From NCBI GenBank assembly GCA_964494985.1, contig CAZBUB010000001.1, positions 62,001-126,000 on the forward strand: a stretch of DNA of 64,000 bases, written 5' to 3'. Numbering within the stretch: the first letter of the stretch is position 1; each line of letters begins with the position of its first letter. Made by a program: the position numbers and the translations under genes. Below the pieces are notes generated by a model. The model saw nothing but the letters and a program-made list of their open reading frames with translations, ran no database searches and was not told where the DNA came from. Below, in pieces: positions 34,389-44,053 of this stretch. The DNA is from CAZBUB01 sp964494985. GTDB lineage: Bacteria; Desulfobacterota; Desulfovibrionia; Desulfovibrionales; Desulfothermaceae.

Positions 34389-35432
34389 TCAGGGTTTGAG
34401 CTGCTCGCGCAAGTTTGCTACCTCTGCCTCCAATCGTTTCAGTTTGGAGTGCAGCTCAGGCATCCTGGACTGCAGAGCAGCCACGCGCAGGAATTTCCTA
34501 TGTTCCATGGCTGGATATCCAGAGACCTCACAGCCTGCTGGCAGGGATCTGTTGATCCCTGATTTCGCTCCTACTCTGCAGCCGTCGCCCAAGCTGATGT
34601 GTCCATTGACTCCTACCTGTCCAGCCAAAACCACCTGGTTGCCCAACCTGGAGCTGCCAGCGATCCCAACTTGGGCCACCAAAACGCAGTTTTCACCTAT
34701 ATGCACATTATGGCCCACTTGGACCTGGTTGTCCAGCTTGCAGCCCCTGCCTATCCTAGTCTCTCCAAAAGTAGCCCGGTCTATGCTGCAGTTGGCCCCG
34801 ATCTCCACCTGGTCCTCGACGACCACTTTGCCTGTTTGGGGTATCTTCTCCAGGCCCTGCTGGTGATGGGCAAAGCCAAAACCATCGCTGCCCAGTACAC
34901 TGCCTGGGTGCACGATTACCTGCTTGCCCAGAACAGTTTTGGACATCAGGCTCACATTGGGATAAAGCGTACAAGATTCTCCTATTTGGCAGCCTTCACC
35001 CACATAGACCCCGCTAAACAGGGTGCTGTGCGCTCCTATTTTGGCCTCCGCACCAATGTACACAAAGGGATAAACTGTGACCCCTGACTCCAGATGGGCA
35101 CTGGGATCAATGTGGGCCAATTCGCTATGGCCCTGGAAGCTTCCCTGGGGTCTTGCAAAGAGCTGGGCTACCCTGGCAAAGTCCAGGTAGGGGTCTGGGC
35201 TCAGGATGGCATCAGGATACAAATGGGCAAGCTCCGGCTTAAGGATTACCGTCGCAGCCCTAGTCTTTTGCAATAGCTCTGCATACCTGGGTTGGGCCAG
35301 GAAGCTCAATTCCTCAGCAGAGGCTGCCTCCAGGGTGTTGCAGCCTGTGATCTCCAGGTCCTGGCCTTGATAGTCACGCTGCAGCCTGGCTGCCAAGGCG
35401 CTCACTGTCCAGGTTTGTCCATTATTGCTCAT
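34389..35432 (-). CDS. lpxD: UDP-3-O-(3-hydroxyacyl)glucosamine N-acyltransferase
   Basis: A 347-residue trimeric enzyme with an N-terminal uridine-binding domain (TAATVILK-like ATVILKPELAHLYP), a left-handed beta-helix of hexapeptide repeats, the catalytic histidine region GFGFAHHQQGLEKIPQ and a C-terminal coiled coil (residues 315-347). It adds the second acyl chain of lipid A. Its first 11 bases overlap the skp end. Confidence 0.98.
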   Translation of the reverse strand: MSNNGQTWTVSALAARLQRDYQGQDLEITGCNTLEAASAEELSFLAQPRYAELLQKTRAATVILKPELAHLYPDAILSPDPYLDFARVAQLFARPQGSFQGHSELAHIDPSAHLESGVTVYPFVYIGAEAKIGAHSTLFSGVYVGEGCQIGESCTLYPNVSLMSKTVLGKQVIVHPGSVLGSDGFGFAHHQQGLEKIPQTGKVVVEDQVEIGANCSIDRATFGETRIGRGCKLDNQVQVGHNVHIGENCVLVAQVGIAGSSRLGNQVVLAGQVGVNGHISLGDGCRVGAKSGINRSLPAGCEVSGYPAMEHRKFLRVAALQSRMPELHSKLKRLEAEVANLREQLKP

Positions 35433-35946
35433 CTTCCTGCCATTTCTGATTCAAAAGCTCCAAAACCTTCTCGGTAATCTCCAGCTCCTGGGTGTTGTAA
35501 ACCAGGCCACTGTTTTGTTTGTCCAAGATAATGTCAAATCCATGCTCCTGGCCGTAGTCCTGAATAATCTTTACCAGATCCTGGATAATAGGATCCCGCA
35601 ATTCCTGTTCCTTGGCTCGCACCCTTTGTTGGTACTCCTGGTAGAGCTCTTGAAAGTTCTGCACCTTCTGCCTGAACTCTGATTGCTTGTCGCTTTGGGC
35701 TTCCTGGCTGAGGACCATGCTTTGCTTTTGCATCTCCTCCCGCATAGAGTCCAGTTCTGACTTGCGCTTGTCCAGCCTTTGCTGCATGCCACCAAACTCC
35801 TGCTCCAGTTCCTGGATAGCTTCTTCTCCAGGCTTGGAGTTGTCCAGGACATGTTGCAGATCCACCACAGCCACTTTGAGATCCTGGGCCTGGACCAGGA
35901 AGGGAAAAAGGAGCATTACAATCGTGCATATCAATATTCTGCGCAT
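35422..35946 (-). CDS. skp: OmpH/Skp-family periplasmic chaperone
   Basis: A 174-residue protein with a signal peptide (MRRILICTIVMLLFPFLVQA) and a long charged coiled coil (residues 40-130) that forms the tentacles of the Skp trimer. The C-terminal KIIQDYGQEHGFDIILDKQNSGLVY completes the body. Skp holds unfolded outer-membrane proteins on their way to BamA. The gene order bamA-skp-lpxD is conserved in Proteobacteria. Confidence 0.95.
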   Translation of the reverse strand: MRRILICTIVMLLFPFLVQAQDLKVAVVDLQHVLDNSKPGEEAIQELEQEFGGMQQRLDKRKSELDSMREEMQKQSMVLSQEAQSDKQSEFRQKVQNFQELYQEYQQRVRAKEQELRDPIIQDLVKIIQDYGQEHGFDIILDKQNSGLVYNTQELEITEKVLELLNQKWQEDEQ

Positions 35947-36006
35947 ATATACCCTCCGTTACTTTATTTTGCAGGCAGGCACTAGGCCGGTTTAGCCCTC
36001 AGAGGG

Positions 36007-38679
36007 CTAAAAGAACTGGCCTACAGTGAATTCGAACCTGCCGTCATTGCCTTTGAGATCATCCAAAGGATAGCCGTATTCCAGGCGCAAAGGACCCATG
36101 GGGGAGTTCCACCTGATTCCGGCGCCTACGCTCTTGTAGAAGTCAAACTCGGGGCTTGTATCCTTGCCCCAGACATTGCCCGCATCAAAGAAGAGCACAC
36201 CCAATAGGCCCATGTCCTCTGCCAGAGGGAAGACCAACTCCAGGTTGTTAAAGAAGGATTTGTATCCCCCGATCTCTCGACCCTGCTCGTCAAAGGAGGA
36301 GATGTCCTGGTATTCGTAGCCCCGCACGCTGCGGATACCCCCTAGATAGAATCTTTCGTGGTCAGGCACCCGATCGTCTTTATTCTCAAAGAGATAGCCA
36401 AGCTCGAAGTGCCAGTGGAAGACCAGTTTCCAAAACAGGGTTTTGTAGTAGCTGTTTTCCAGCTTGGTCTTGATGAAATTGTCGTCCCCTCCCAGGACTC
36501 CGCCGGAGTTCTCCACAGATAAAATGTTCTTGGTGCCTTGGGTGGGAGCGAAGCTACGGTCTGTGGTGTTGCGCACCGTCCTGACTTCTGCTGAGCTAGA
36601 CCAGTTCTCGCCCTCAATGTCCTTGATTTGCCAGCTGGCATTCGGGTCTACCTCATCTATGGTATATTCTTCCAATTCGTAGTTCCAGTGCAGCCTGGTA
36701 TAGTTGCCTATGCTGTAGGCGAACTTGGCTCTAGCTCCGGTCCTCTCCAGGTCATAAGCATTGTACTCCCTGGAGGTGCTGTAGGCATCAAAGCCAGCCC
36801 CCAGCCGGGAATCTCGGACATGCGGGTTCCAAAAGCTGAACTGATATTGACTGCTTTTGCTGCTGATGCTGCCTTTAAAGCCCAGGGTATAGCCCTTACC
36901 CAGGAAGTTATCCTCCTGGATCTGTCCAGTAAAGAAAACATTGTCAATGCTGGAGTACCCAGCCCCCAGGCTGAAGGAGCCAGTGGGCTGCTCTTCCACT
37001 TGGACCTTGAGATCCATGAGGTCAGGCTCCTGGGTGGGTATGCTCTCGATATCCACATTTTTAAAATGGCCCAGGCGCTGCAGTCTTTGTTTGGATTGGG
37101 TCAAAGCCCTGCCCTGGAACTGATCCCCTTCGGCAAGAAGCATCTCCCTGCGGATCACATTGTCCCTGGTCTTGTGGTTGCCTGAGATCTGTAGCCTGCG
37201 AATATGCACCTTTTGCCTTTTCTGCAGCCTGTAGGTCACATTCAGGGTGTTGGTCTCGGAATTCTTTTGCAGGTCTATCCCTGCCTCAGCAAAGGCATAG
37301 CCTTGATTGGCGTAAAATTCTTCCAGGTTTTGCCGGTCCTCTTGCAGGATGGAGCGGTCAAAGTAATCATCCTCTTGAGCCAGGTCATCAAGCTGTATCA
37401 GGTCATACAGAGTTTGCTCATCCTCAACAATATCACCGCTGAAATCCACTTGGCCAACTTTGTATCTGGGACCTTCTTGCACCTGGAAGGTGATCTGGAT
37501 GCCTTCCTGGGTATACTCCACCTGGGGTTGGCCCACCTGGGCATCCACAAAGCCCTGGTTGGTATAGTAGACCTCCAGGGCGGCGGCGTCCCGGTCCAAA
37601 AGCTCCTCCTTCAGCACTCCCCTGCCGGTAATCCAGGAGAAAAAGCCCCTCTCCTTCAGGGCCAGCTTCTTCTTGAGCTTCCCAGGGCTTATCTTCTCTG
37701 CGCCCTGGATATCGATCTCCCTGATATACTGCTTTTCATTTTCCTCTAATTCAATTATCAAATCTATTTGTCCGGGCTTCACTTCTGTCTGGCTGTACTC
37801 AGCTTCCGCTCGGTAGTAGCCTTCCTTGCGGTAGAGCTCGCTTATCCTGGAGAGATCCTCTTTAATCAGGCGAGGATTGAGCATATCCCCGCTTTCCACC
37901 TGCATGACCTCCAGGATTTCCTTTTCTTTGAGCTCTTCGGCTCCCTTGATTTTGATCTCCCGAATCAAAGGCCTCTCCTGGACTTGGAAAACTACCCGCT
38001 GTCCTTCTGGGGTCTGCTCAGCATGGACCTGGATGTCCTGGAAGAAACCCGAGTCGAAAAGGCGCTTTATTTCCTGGCTTAGCTGCTGTTTTGCATAAGG
38101 GTCTCCGACGCGCAGGCTGAGTCTGTTCAGGATTGCGTCTTGATCCAGGTATTCGTTGCCCTGGATTTCAATCTCTGCGATGCGCTGCCCTGCAAGCACT
38201 CTGTCCTGGATCTTCCCGCCCAGATCCTGCATGGCCTGGGTCAGCTCCTGCTGGCTGTAGCCGCTGACAAACAGGGGTTGGGAAAGTTCCAGCTGTGTAG
38301 CGCTCACCAGGCGCCCGTCCAGGCTTAGCTCCTCACCTATCTGATTCACGTTTCCGTATACTGCAAAATCAGCATTCGCCTCTGTGGCCAGCCTTTGGGC
38401 AGTCTGCATATCCAGGTCCCGGATCTCTAGCTCGTCAAGCAAGTCCTGTGTCTTTTCCCGGGATGGGACACGCAGGCCCAGCTCCTGTAAGGCCCTGCGC
38501 AGCATGTCTTGAGGCTCTTTTTCCAGCTCATCAAACTGGGCGTTCATTCCCCAGGGCAAGACCAGGATCTTTTGATCTGAATTTTCTTGGGCTTTTGTCA
38601 GAGCAGGGAATACAAGACAAAGCAAAAGCAGGAGCCAGGTCAAGCAAAGCATTGTAGTGTTTTTATTAAGGGCAGGCAT
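36007..38679 (-). CDS. bamA: Outer-membrane protein assembly factor BamA with extra N-terminal domain
   Basis: An 890-residue protein with a signal peptide (residues 1-30), an additional domain of about 130 residues (31-163), five POTRA domains beginning at IAEIEIQGNEYLDQDAI (residue 168) and a C-terminal beta-barrel ending in phenylalanine (FTVGQFF). BamA inserts beta-barrel proteins into the outer membrane. The extra domain (LPWGMNAQFDELEKEP, ANADFAVYGNVNQIG, LDGRLVS) resembles the CsgG/TolB-N type of alpha-beta domain. E. coli BamA (about 810 residues) lacks it. The start overlaps lolD by 14 bases. Confidence 0.96.
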   Translation of the reverse strand: MPALNKNTTMLCLTWLLLLLCLVFPALTKAQENSDQKILVLPWGMNAQFDELEKEPQDMLRRALQELGLRVPSREKTQDLLDELEIRDLDMQTAQRLATEANADFAVYGNVNQIGEELSLDGRLVSATQLELSQPLFVSGYSQQELTQAMQDLGGKIQDRVLAGQRIAEIEIQGNEYLDQDAILNRLSLRVGDPYAKQQLSQEIKRLFDSGFFQDIQVHAEQTPEGQRVVFQVQERPLIREIKIKGAEELKEKEILEVMQVESGDMLNPRLIKEDLSRISELYRKEGYYRAEAEYSQTEVKPGQIDLIIELEENEKQYIREIDIQGAEKISPGKLKKKLALKERGFFSWITGRGVLKEELLDRDAAALEVYYTNQGFVDAQVGQPQVEYTQEGIQITFQVQEGPRYKVGQVDFSGDIVEDEQTLYDLIQLDDLAQEDDYFDRSILQEDRQNLEEFYANQGYAFAEAGIDLQKNSETNTLNVTYRLQKRQKVHIRRLQISGNHKTRDNVIRREMLLAEGDQFQGRALTQSKQRLQRLGHFKNVDIESIPTQEPDLMDLKVQVEEQPTGSFSLGAGYSSIDNVFFTGQIQEDNFLGKGYTLGFKGSISSKSSQYQFSFWNPHVRDSRLGAGFDAYSTSREYNAYDLERTGARAKFAYSIGNYTRLHWNYELEEYTIDEVDPNASWQIKDIEGENWSSSAEVRTVRNTTDRSFAPTQGTKNILSVENSGGVLGGDDNFIKTKLENSYYKTLFWKLVFHWHFELGYLFENKDDRVPDHERFYLGGIRSVRGYEYQDISSFDEQGREIGGYKSFFNNLELVFPLAEDMGLLGVLFFDAGNVWGKDTSPEFDFYKSVGAGIRWNSPMGPLRLEYGYPLDDLKGNDGRFEFTVGQFF

Positions 38680-39352
38680 AGAGTCTTCCGTTTTGTATCT
38701 GCATTCTTGTTTGCATTTTTTCCGCTAGCTCCAGGTTGTGGGTGACCAGGATCAATGTGGTAGCCAGTTCTTGGTTCAGCCCAGCCAAAATATCGCCTAC
38801 ACGGGACCAGTTCCCGGGGTCAAGATTTCCCGTGGGCTCGTCTGCCAGGATGACCTCTGGATTTAGGACTGTAGCCCTGGCTATGGCCGCAAGCTGTCTT
38901 TCTCCTCCCGAGAGAGTAGTGACATTTTGGTTCGCCTTGTCGCCTAAGCCAACCATTTCCAGTTTGGTTCTGGCCCTGTCCAGGGCCTTGTCCCTGGCCT
39001 CTCCTGCGATCAAGGCTGGCATGCCCACATTTTCCAGGGTATTGAACTCTGGCAATAGGTGGTGGAACTGGAAAACGAAGCCAATACTCCTGCCCCGGAG
39101 GGCTGCTTTGCTTTTGGGATCCAGTTGGTCAATATCTTGGCCCTGGAAAAGGATTCTGCCCCGGGAGGGTCGGTCTATAGCGCCCAAAAGCTGCAGTAAG
39201 GTGGTCTTGCCCGAGCCGGAGGCACCTATTATAGCCAAAGAATGGCCTTGATAAACCTTCAGGCGAATATCCTCCAGGATGCACAGCGTCTCCGCCGGGG
39301 TTTTTACATATTTGCTCACTTGCAGCAACTCGTAGACGGGGCTGCTACTCAT
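38666..39352 (-). CDS. lolD: Lipoprotein-releasing ABC ATPase LolD
   Basis: A 228-residue ABC ATPase with Walker A GASGSGKTT, Q-loop FVFQFHHLLPEF, signature LSGGERQLAAIARA and Walker B VILADEPTGNLD. The signature has Arg-Gln-Leu where most homologues read Gln-Gln-Arg. With LolC/E it extracts lipoproteins from the inner membrane. I chose the ATG at 39352, overlapping the lolE end by 8 bases; a longer frame to 39376 adds unrelated residues. Confidence 0.96.
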   Translation of the reverse strand: MSSSPVYELLQVSKYVKTPAETLCILEDIRLKVYQGHSLAIIGASGSGKTTLLQLLGAIDRPSRGRILFQGQDIDQLDPKSKAALRGRSIGFVFQFHHLLPEFNTLENVGMPALIAGEARDKALDRARTKLEMVGLGDKANQNVTTLSGGERQLAAIARATVLNPEVILADEPTGNLDPGNWSRVGDILAGLNQELATTLILVTHNLELAEKMQTRMQIQNGRLYACP

Positions 39353-40580
39353 AGCGCAAAACCTCAGCCGGCTCAAGTCGTGCAGCCTGTCTGGCAGGGT
39401 AAATGGTAGCCAGAAAGCATAGCAGCAGGGCTGCAGCGGCTATAAGTATTAAATCCAGGGACTCCAAGCGCAATGGCAAATGATCCATATAGTAAATGTC
39501 CTGGGGTAGACGGATGAACTGATATTCACTGAGCAGGTAGCTGGCGCCCAAGCCGCAGATAAAGCCCAGGGCCGTGCCCAAGGCACCGATGATACTGCCC
39601 TGGAGCATGAAGATGCGTCTGATGCTTTCCCGGGTGGCCCCCAGGGACATGAGCACTGCTATGTCCTGCCTCTTTTCCATGACCAGCATGATCAAAGTGG
39701 TCACGATGCTAAAAGAGCCCACCAGGACTATCATGGTCAGGATCACGGCCATAGCGGTCTTCTCCAGCTTGAGGGCGGAGAATAGGCTCCTGTTCATCTC
39801 CATCCAGGTCTGTATGCTTAAAGGGGAGTCCTGCAAAGCGTTTCGGATCTGCAAAGCCACTTCCTGGGCCTGGTAGACATCCTTCAGCCCTACCTCCAGG
39901 CCGGTGATCATATCCTTTTTAAAGCCTAGAATCTCTTGGGCAGCTGATAAGGAGGTATAGGCCAGGGAGGAGTCGTACTCCTGCATGCCAGATTCAAAGA
40001 CGCCTACTACCTTGAAGGCTTTGATCTCTGGATTGAAGCCTGCTGCACCGGAGCGTCCGCTCGGGGTCAGGGCATGCACGCTGTCGCCTGGGGCAAGGCC
40101 CAGGCGCTGGGCCAGGGATTTACCCACCAAGATCCCTGGTGGCTGGCCTTTTTCAGGCTCCAAATCATGGAGGGCCCCCTGGAGCATCAGAGTCTGCAGC
40201 CCCAGGACTTTCTGTGCAGAAGAGATCTCTATCCCGCGCAGGGCAGCACCCTTAACCCCTTTGGAGGAGCTGAGCATGACTTCGGTATAAATAAAAGGCA
40301 TGACCCCTTGTACTCCTTGCATCCTGGAGATCTCCTGCTGGGGATCTTGATAGTCCTGCATGGTCTGGGTATTGCTCCTGACCATTATATGCGGGGTCAT
40401 GCCCAGAATTTTCTCCTGCAGATTGTGGCTGAATCCGTTCATGACCCCCAGGACAATTATCAAGGCAGCCACGCCCAAAGCTACCCCCAGGATGGACATC
40501 AGGGAAATGGCGGAGATGAAGCTGTGTTTGCGCCTGGTGAGCAGATAGCGCAGGGCAATAAAGAGTTCAATAGTCCGCAT
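39345..40580 (-). CDS. lolE: Lipoprotein-releasing permease LolC/LolE family
   Basis: A 411-residue permease with four transmembrane helices: one near the N-terminus (ISLMSILGVALGVAALIIVLG) and three C-terminal around a large periplasmic domain with VMPFIYTEVMLSS and MNRSLFSALKLEKTAM. Only one permease gene is present, so it may form a homodimer as in LolF-type organisms. The start is the ATG at 40580 after the lysS stop; a TTG at 40601 lies inside lysS. Confidence 0.95.
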   Translation of the reverse strand: MRTIELFIALRYLLTRRKHSFISAISLMSILGVALGVAALIIVLGVMNGFSHNLQEKILGMTPHIMVRSNTQTMQDYQDPQQEISRMQGVQGVMPFIYTEVMLSSSKGVKGAALRGIEISSAQKVLGLQTLMLQGALHDLEPEKGQPPGILVGKSLAQRLGLAPGDSVHALTPSGRSGAAGFNPEIKAFKVVGVFESGMQEYDSSLAYTSLSAAQEILGFKKDMITGLEVGLKDVYQAQEVALQIRNALQDSPLSIQTWMEMNRSLFSALKLEKTAMAVILTMIVLVGSFSIVTTLIMLVMEKRQDIAVLMSLGATRESIRRIFMLQGSIIGALGTALGFICGLGASYLLSEYQFIRLPQDIYYMDHLPLRLESLDLILIAAAALLLCFLATIYPARQAARLEPAEVLRYE

Positions 40581-40590
40581 AGACTGAGCG

Positions 40591-42144
40591 TTACTCTGCA
40601 AGGCTTTCAGGTTTGAGATGGGGAAAGAGGATAACTTCCCGGATAGAGGAACTGTCAGTGAAGAGCATTACCAGGCGGTCTATACCTATGCCTTCGCCTG
40701 CTGCTGGGGGCATCCCATATTCCAGGGCCCGTAAATAGTCTTCGTCCATGAAGTGACTCTCTTCATCCCCTTGTTCCTTGGCCTGGACCTGTTCCAAGAA
40801 ACGCTGCCTTTGATCCCTGGGGTCATTGAGCTCGGAAAAGGCATTGGCCATCTCCCTGCCAGCTACAAAAAGCTCAAACCTGTCTGTAAGCTCTGGGTTT
40901 TCCGGGTTTTTCCTGGAAAGGGGGGAGATCTCTAAGGGGTAGTGGTAAATAAAATGGGGCTGGATAAGCTTGGGCTCCACCAGGAGGTCAAACAGCTTGG
41001 CCTGGATCTGCCCCAGCTTATCAGAAACTTGGGCATTTTCCCCTAGCTGGCGCAATAGGTCCTGGGCCTGTTCCCGGTCCTGGTACTGGTCAGGCTGCAG
41101 GCCACCCAGCTCTTGCAGGGCCTGATGAAAGGTCATGCGCTTCCAGGGCGGGGTGAGGTCTATATTCTGGCCCTGATAGCTAAGCTGGGTCGTACCCAGC
41201 AGATGCCGGGCCAAATAGGCAAAGAGCTCCTGGCTGAGATCCATGAGTTGATAAAAGTCTGCGTAAGCCCAGTAGAACTCCAACATAGTGAACTCTGGAT
41301 TGTGCTGGGTGGAGATGCCCTCGTTGCGGAAATTGCGGTTGATCTCATATACCTTTTCCAGACCCCCCACCAAAAGTCTCTTCAGGTACAATTCAGGCGC
41401 AATCCGCAAGAAGAGCCGCATGTCCAATGCGTTGTGATAGGTCACAAAGGGTTTGGCTGTGGCTCCTCCAGGGATGGGCTGCATCATGGGAGTCTCTACC
41501 TCCATGAAATCATGCTGATCCAAAAATTCCCTGGTCAGGGTCAAAAGCCTGGTCCTGAGCCGAAATATTTCCTTGACTCTGGGGTTTACGAGCAGATCCA
41601 CATATCTTTGCCTGTACCTGGCCTCCACATCCTTTAAGCCGTGATACTTTTCAGGTAAAGGCCGCAGGGACTTGGAAAGCAGTCTGACTTCCATGGCATG
41701 CAGGGTCAGCTCAGAGGTCTTGGTCCTGAATAGGGTTCCCCTAACCCCCAGAATGTCACCGATATCGAGCTTCTTGAACAGGCTGTAGGCCTCCTGGCCC
41801 AGACTGTTCTTCTGCACAAAGACCTGCAGTTTGCTGCTTTGGTCCTGCAAGTGCAGGAAGGTAACCTTACCAAAGGAACGATGGGACATAATCCTGCCGG
41901 CTATGCGAAATTCCTGCTTAAGCTCCTGCAGCTCTTGGTCCCCACTTTCCTGGTAGGCTTGGATGATGTCCTGGATATTCGTGTTGGGACGAAAATCATT
42001 GGGGAAAAGCTCACAGCCCAAATCCTCCAGCTGCCGTGCCTTTTCCCGTCGCTGCAGCATAACCTGGCTTTGGCCCTGCGGCTGCCCTTTTTTTTGGTCC
42101 AAAGTGCGCTCTCCGTGTCGCTTCTTGCTCAGCTGTAATTTCAA
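40591..42144 (-). CDS. lysS: Lysyl-tRNA synthetase, class II
   Basis: Up to 517 residues, with an N-terminal OB-fold (IAGRIMSHRSFGKVTFLHLQD) and a class II core: motif 2 RNFRNEGISTQHNPEFTMLE and motif 3 GEGIGIDRLVMLFT. It charges tRNA-Lys. The N-terminal 28 residues are Gln- and Lys-rich. A TTG at 42102 with GGAG 7 bases upstream may be the real start (503 residues). It leads the envelope operon lysS-lolE-lolD-bamA-skp-lpxD-fabZ-lpxA-lpxI. Confidence 0.97.
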   Translation of the reverse strand: MKLQLSKKRHGERTLDQKKGQPQGQSQVMLQRREKARQLEDLGCELFPNDFRPNTNIQDIIQAYQESGDQELQELKQEFRIAGRIMSHRSFGKVTFLHLQDQSSKLQVFVQKNSLGQEAYSLFKKLDIGDILGVRGTLFRTKTSELTLHAMEVRLLSKSLRPLPEKYHGLKDVEARYRQRYVDLLVNPRVKEIFRLRTRLLTLTREFLDQHDFMEVETPMMQPIPGGATAKPFVTYHNALDMRLFLRIAPELYLKRLLVGGLEKVYEINRNFRNEGISTQHNPEFTMLEFYWAYADFYQLMDLSQELFAYLARHLLGTTQLSYQGQNIDLTPPWKRMTFHQALQELGGLQPDQYQDREQAQDLLRQLGENAQVSDKLGQIQAKLFDLLVEPKLIQPHFIYHYPLEISPLSRKNPENPELTDRFELFVAGREMANAFSELNDPRDQRQRFLEQVQAKEQGDEESHFMDEDYLRALEYGMPPAAGEGIGIDRLVMLFTDSSSIREVILFPHLKPESLAE

Positions 42145-42213
42145 AAGGCACTCGTTGTTGTTTGCCGGAATGCAAAATCAGCTGGCATGGCTTTTGGATG
42201 TCTGAAGCCAAAA

Positions 42214-42242
42214 TATTTAGGTCAAATTCCAGACAGCGTCAA
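42214..42242 (-). promoter_or_regulatory. Possible promoter of the lysS-lol-bam-lpx operon
   Basis: The minus strand shows TTGACG (42242-42237), a 17-base spacer and TAAATA (42219-42214) in the gap between the metal exporter gene and lysS. The -10 match is weak. Confidence 0.4.
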
Positions 42243-42266
42243 GCCGCAGGGCCAGGGGCCACCAGC

Positions 42267-43196
42267 TTAGCCTTGGGGTTGATCTAGATCTCGAAGGCCG
42301 CCGGTTTGCTCTTCGTCCCAGGAAGAGCCGTCCTCCAGGGGCTCCACATGAATGCTGATCCTGGTTCTAGGCAGCTCCCAGCTGATTGATTCTTCAATCC
42401 TGCAGCAGAGATTATGGGCCTGCTGCACTGAATAGTGTCCAGGCAACAGCAAATGGAACTGGATAAATCTATAAGCCCCTGACTTCCGAGTCTTCAAGGC
42501 ATGGAACCTGGCCTGGGGGCCAGCGATTTTCCTGATTTTGTCCATGATCACCTGCAGTTCTTTGCTGGGCAGGGCCTGGTCCAAAAGCCCAGAGATAGAG
42601 CGCCACAAAAGGGAAAGGCCGGTCCAGGATATGTTCGCTGCCAGCAGTACCGCCAAAAGCGGATCCAAAAACCAAAGCTTTTGGGGGTTTATTTGCATCA
42701 AGCCTAGACTGAGCACCAAACCTAGCGAGGTCCAGACATCTGTTAGCAGATGTCTGGCATCTGCCTCTAAAGCGATACTCTCATACTCTTGGGCTGCCTT
42801 GAGCATGATTTTGGCCGCTAGGAAGTTGATTGCTGCCGCCAGGATTGCGATGATCAGACCCGGGCCTATTTGGGTCAGCAGGGCAGGGGAAAGCAGGCGT
42901 TGTATAGCCATGTAAACTATGCCCCCTGCAGCTGCCAGGATGAGCAAAGCTTCCACGGCCCCTGTCAGATATTCCAGCTTGCCGTAGCCAAAGGCGTGTT
43001 TTCTGTCCGCAGGCTTGTAGGCCTGGCTCAGGGTAAACAGAAGCAACAGGCCGGCGCTTAGATTGATCACTGTCTCCAAGGCATCTGAGAGCAGCCCTAC
43101 TGAGCTGGTCAGGAAATAGGCAGAGAGCTTCAGGGCCAGGGTCAGCATGGAGGCAGAGATGGACAGTAAAGCGAATCTCGTAATACGCAGAGCCAA
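42267..43196 (-). CDS. Cation diffusion facilitator (CDF) metal exporter
   Basis: A 309-residue protein with six predicted transmembrane helices and a cytoplasmic C-terminal domain. Metal-site regions are SDALETVINL in helix 2 and HLLTDVWTSLG in helix 5, and the C-domain has HALKTRKSGAYRFIQFHLLLPGHYSVQQAH. CDF proteins export zinc, iron, cobalt or manganese in exchange for protons; which metal is used here cannot be read. The helix 2 motif has Glu where many zinc exporters have Asp. It is a single gene, divergent from the Usp gene. Confidence 0.94.
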   Translation of the reverse strand: MALRITRFALLSISASMLTLALKLSAYFLTSSVGLLSDALETVINLSAGLLLLFTLSQAYKPADRKHAFGYGKLEYLTGAVEALLILAAAGGIVYMAIQRLLSPALLTQIGPGLIIAILAAAINFLAAKIMLKAAQEYESIALEADARHLLTDVWTSLGLVLSLGLMQINPQKLWFLDPLLAVLLAANISWTGLSLLWRSISGLLDQALPSKELQVIMDKIRKIAGPQARFHALKTRKSGAYRFIQFHLLLPGHYSVQQAHNLCCRIEESISWELPRTRISIHVEPLEDGSSWDEEQTGGLRDLDQPQG

Positions 43197-43478
43197 TTGT
43201 CCTCCAGGAAGGGGCTGTGGGTTCGGTCAGTTTTGGGAAGTGAGGCTTGCCAGGGCAGGCCTCATCATGTTATATAATTAGAAAGAAAACAGTTGTTGGC
43301 TGTTTCGTGAACAGGTATCAAGGGCCTGAGCCTGTCCTGATAAAGCATCTCAGTTCCACATTGAATTGTGCCAAATGGAATGCAAAAAGGCTATCAGAGT
43401 CCCCTGCAAGCGTCAATTTTGCCTGGCAGGGCAGTTATAGATCAACCCTGGCATGGATAAGGAGGTCAAGACCAGACT

Positions 43479-44039
43479 ATGTTGCCGGAGATTCACAGTA
43501 TTTTAATGGCCACGGATTTTTCCCAATCTGCATGGAAGGCCATGCATTACGCCGCTGCCCTGGCCAGGGTGCATTCTGCCCGGGTATATTGTCTGCACGT
43601 TTTGCCTGAGTTGCCCAAGGAGTTGGCTTTAAGCTCAGGCAGCGGAGGATTTTATGATTTGGGACCGGGCATCGCCGGAGTTCTGCCCACCTCCAGCTCT
43701 TTTTATGAAAAGAGGGCTGAGGGCAGGAGAAAACAAGAGCAAGAGGCCCAGCAAAAGGCCCAAGAGATGGCCCGGGATCATTTGAAGAATCTGATTTTGA
43801 AGCTGGATGCCGAAGTTTCAGGCAATCCCCTTAGGACTGATAATGTGGCCATCCGCTCCGGGGATCCGGTGCGCACTATCCTGCAGGAGGTAGACAGCGG
43901 CAGCTTTGACCTGCTGATCATGGGCCGCAGAGGACACGGTAAGCTGCGCTGGCCCAGGATAGGGGGTGTGGCCCAGGGTGTGCTGAGCTACAGTGCTATC
44001 CCTGTATTGATTGTAGGCAGGCCAGCCAGCAAGTCCTGA
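43479..44039 (+). CDS. Universal stress protein family
   Basis: A 186-residue UspA-fold protein: MATDFSQSAWKAMHYAAALA at the N-terminus and the nucleotide-binding glycine motif MGRRGHGKLRWPRIGGVAQGVL near the C-terminus. An insert around residues 65-95 is a charged helix (EGRRKQEQEAQQKAQEMA). Usp proteins bind ATP and help during starvation or stress. AAGGAGG lies 13 bases before the ATG. The 282-base gap upstream holds no gene; it has a TATAAT without a well-spaced -35, and an imperfect hairpin near 43240. Confidence 0.92.
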   Translation: MLPEIHSILMATDFSQSAWKAMHYAAALARVHSARVYCLHVLPELPKELALSSGSGGFYDLGPGIAGVLPTSSSFYEKRAEGRRKQEQEAQQKAQEMARDHLKNLILKLDAEVSGNPLRTDNVAIRSGDPVRTILQEVDSGSFDLLIMGRRGHGKLRWPRIGGVAQGVLSYSAIPVLIVGRPASKS

Positions 44040-44053
44040 TCACGGCTTTCTGT

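Noticed and set aside
43238..43262. Imperfect hairpin upstream of the Usp gene
   Set aside because: A short stem with one mismatch and no U-run; not enough to call a terminator or operator.
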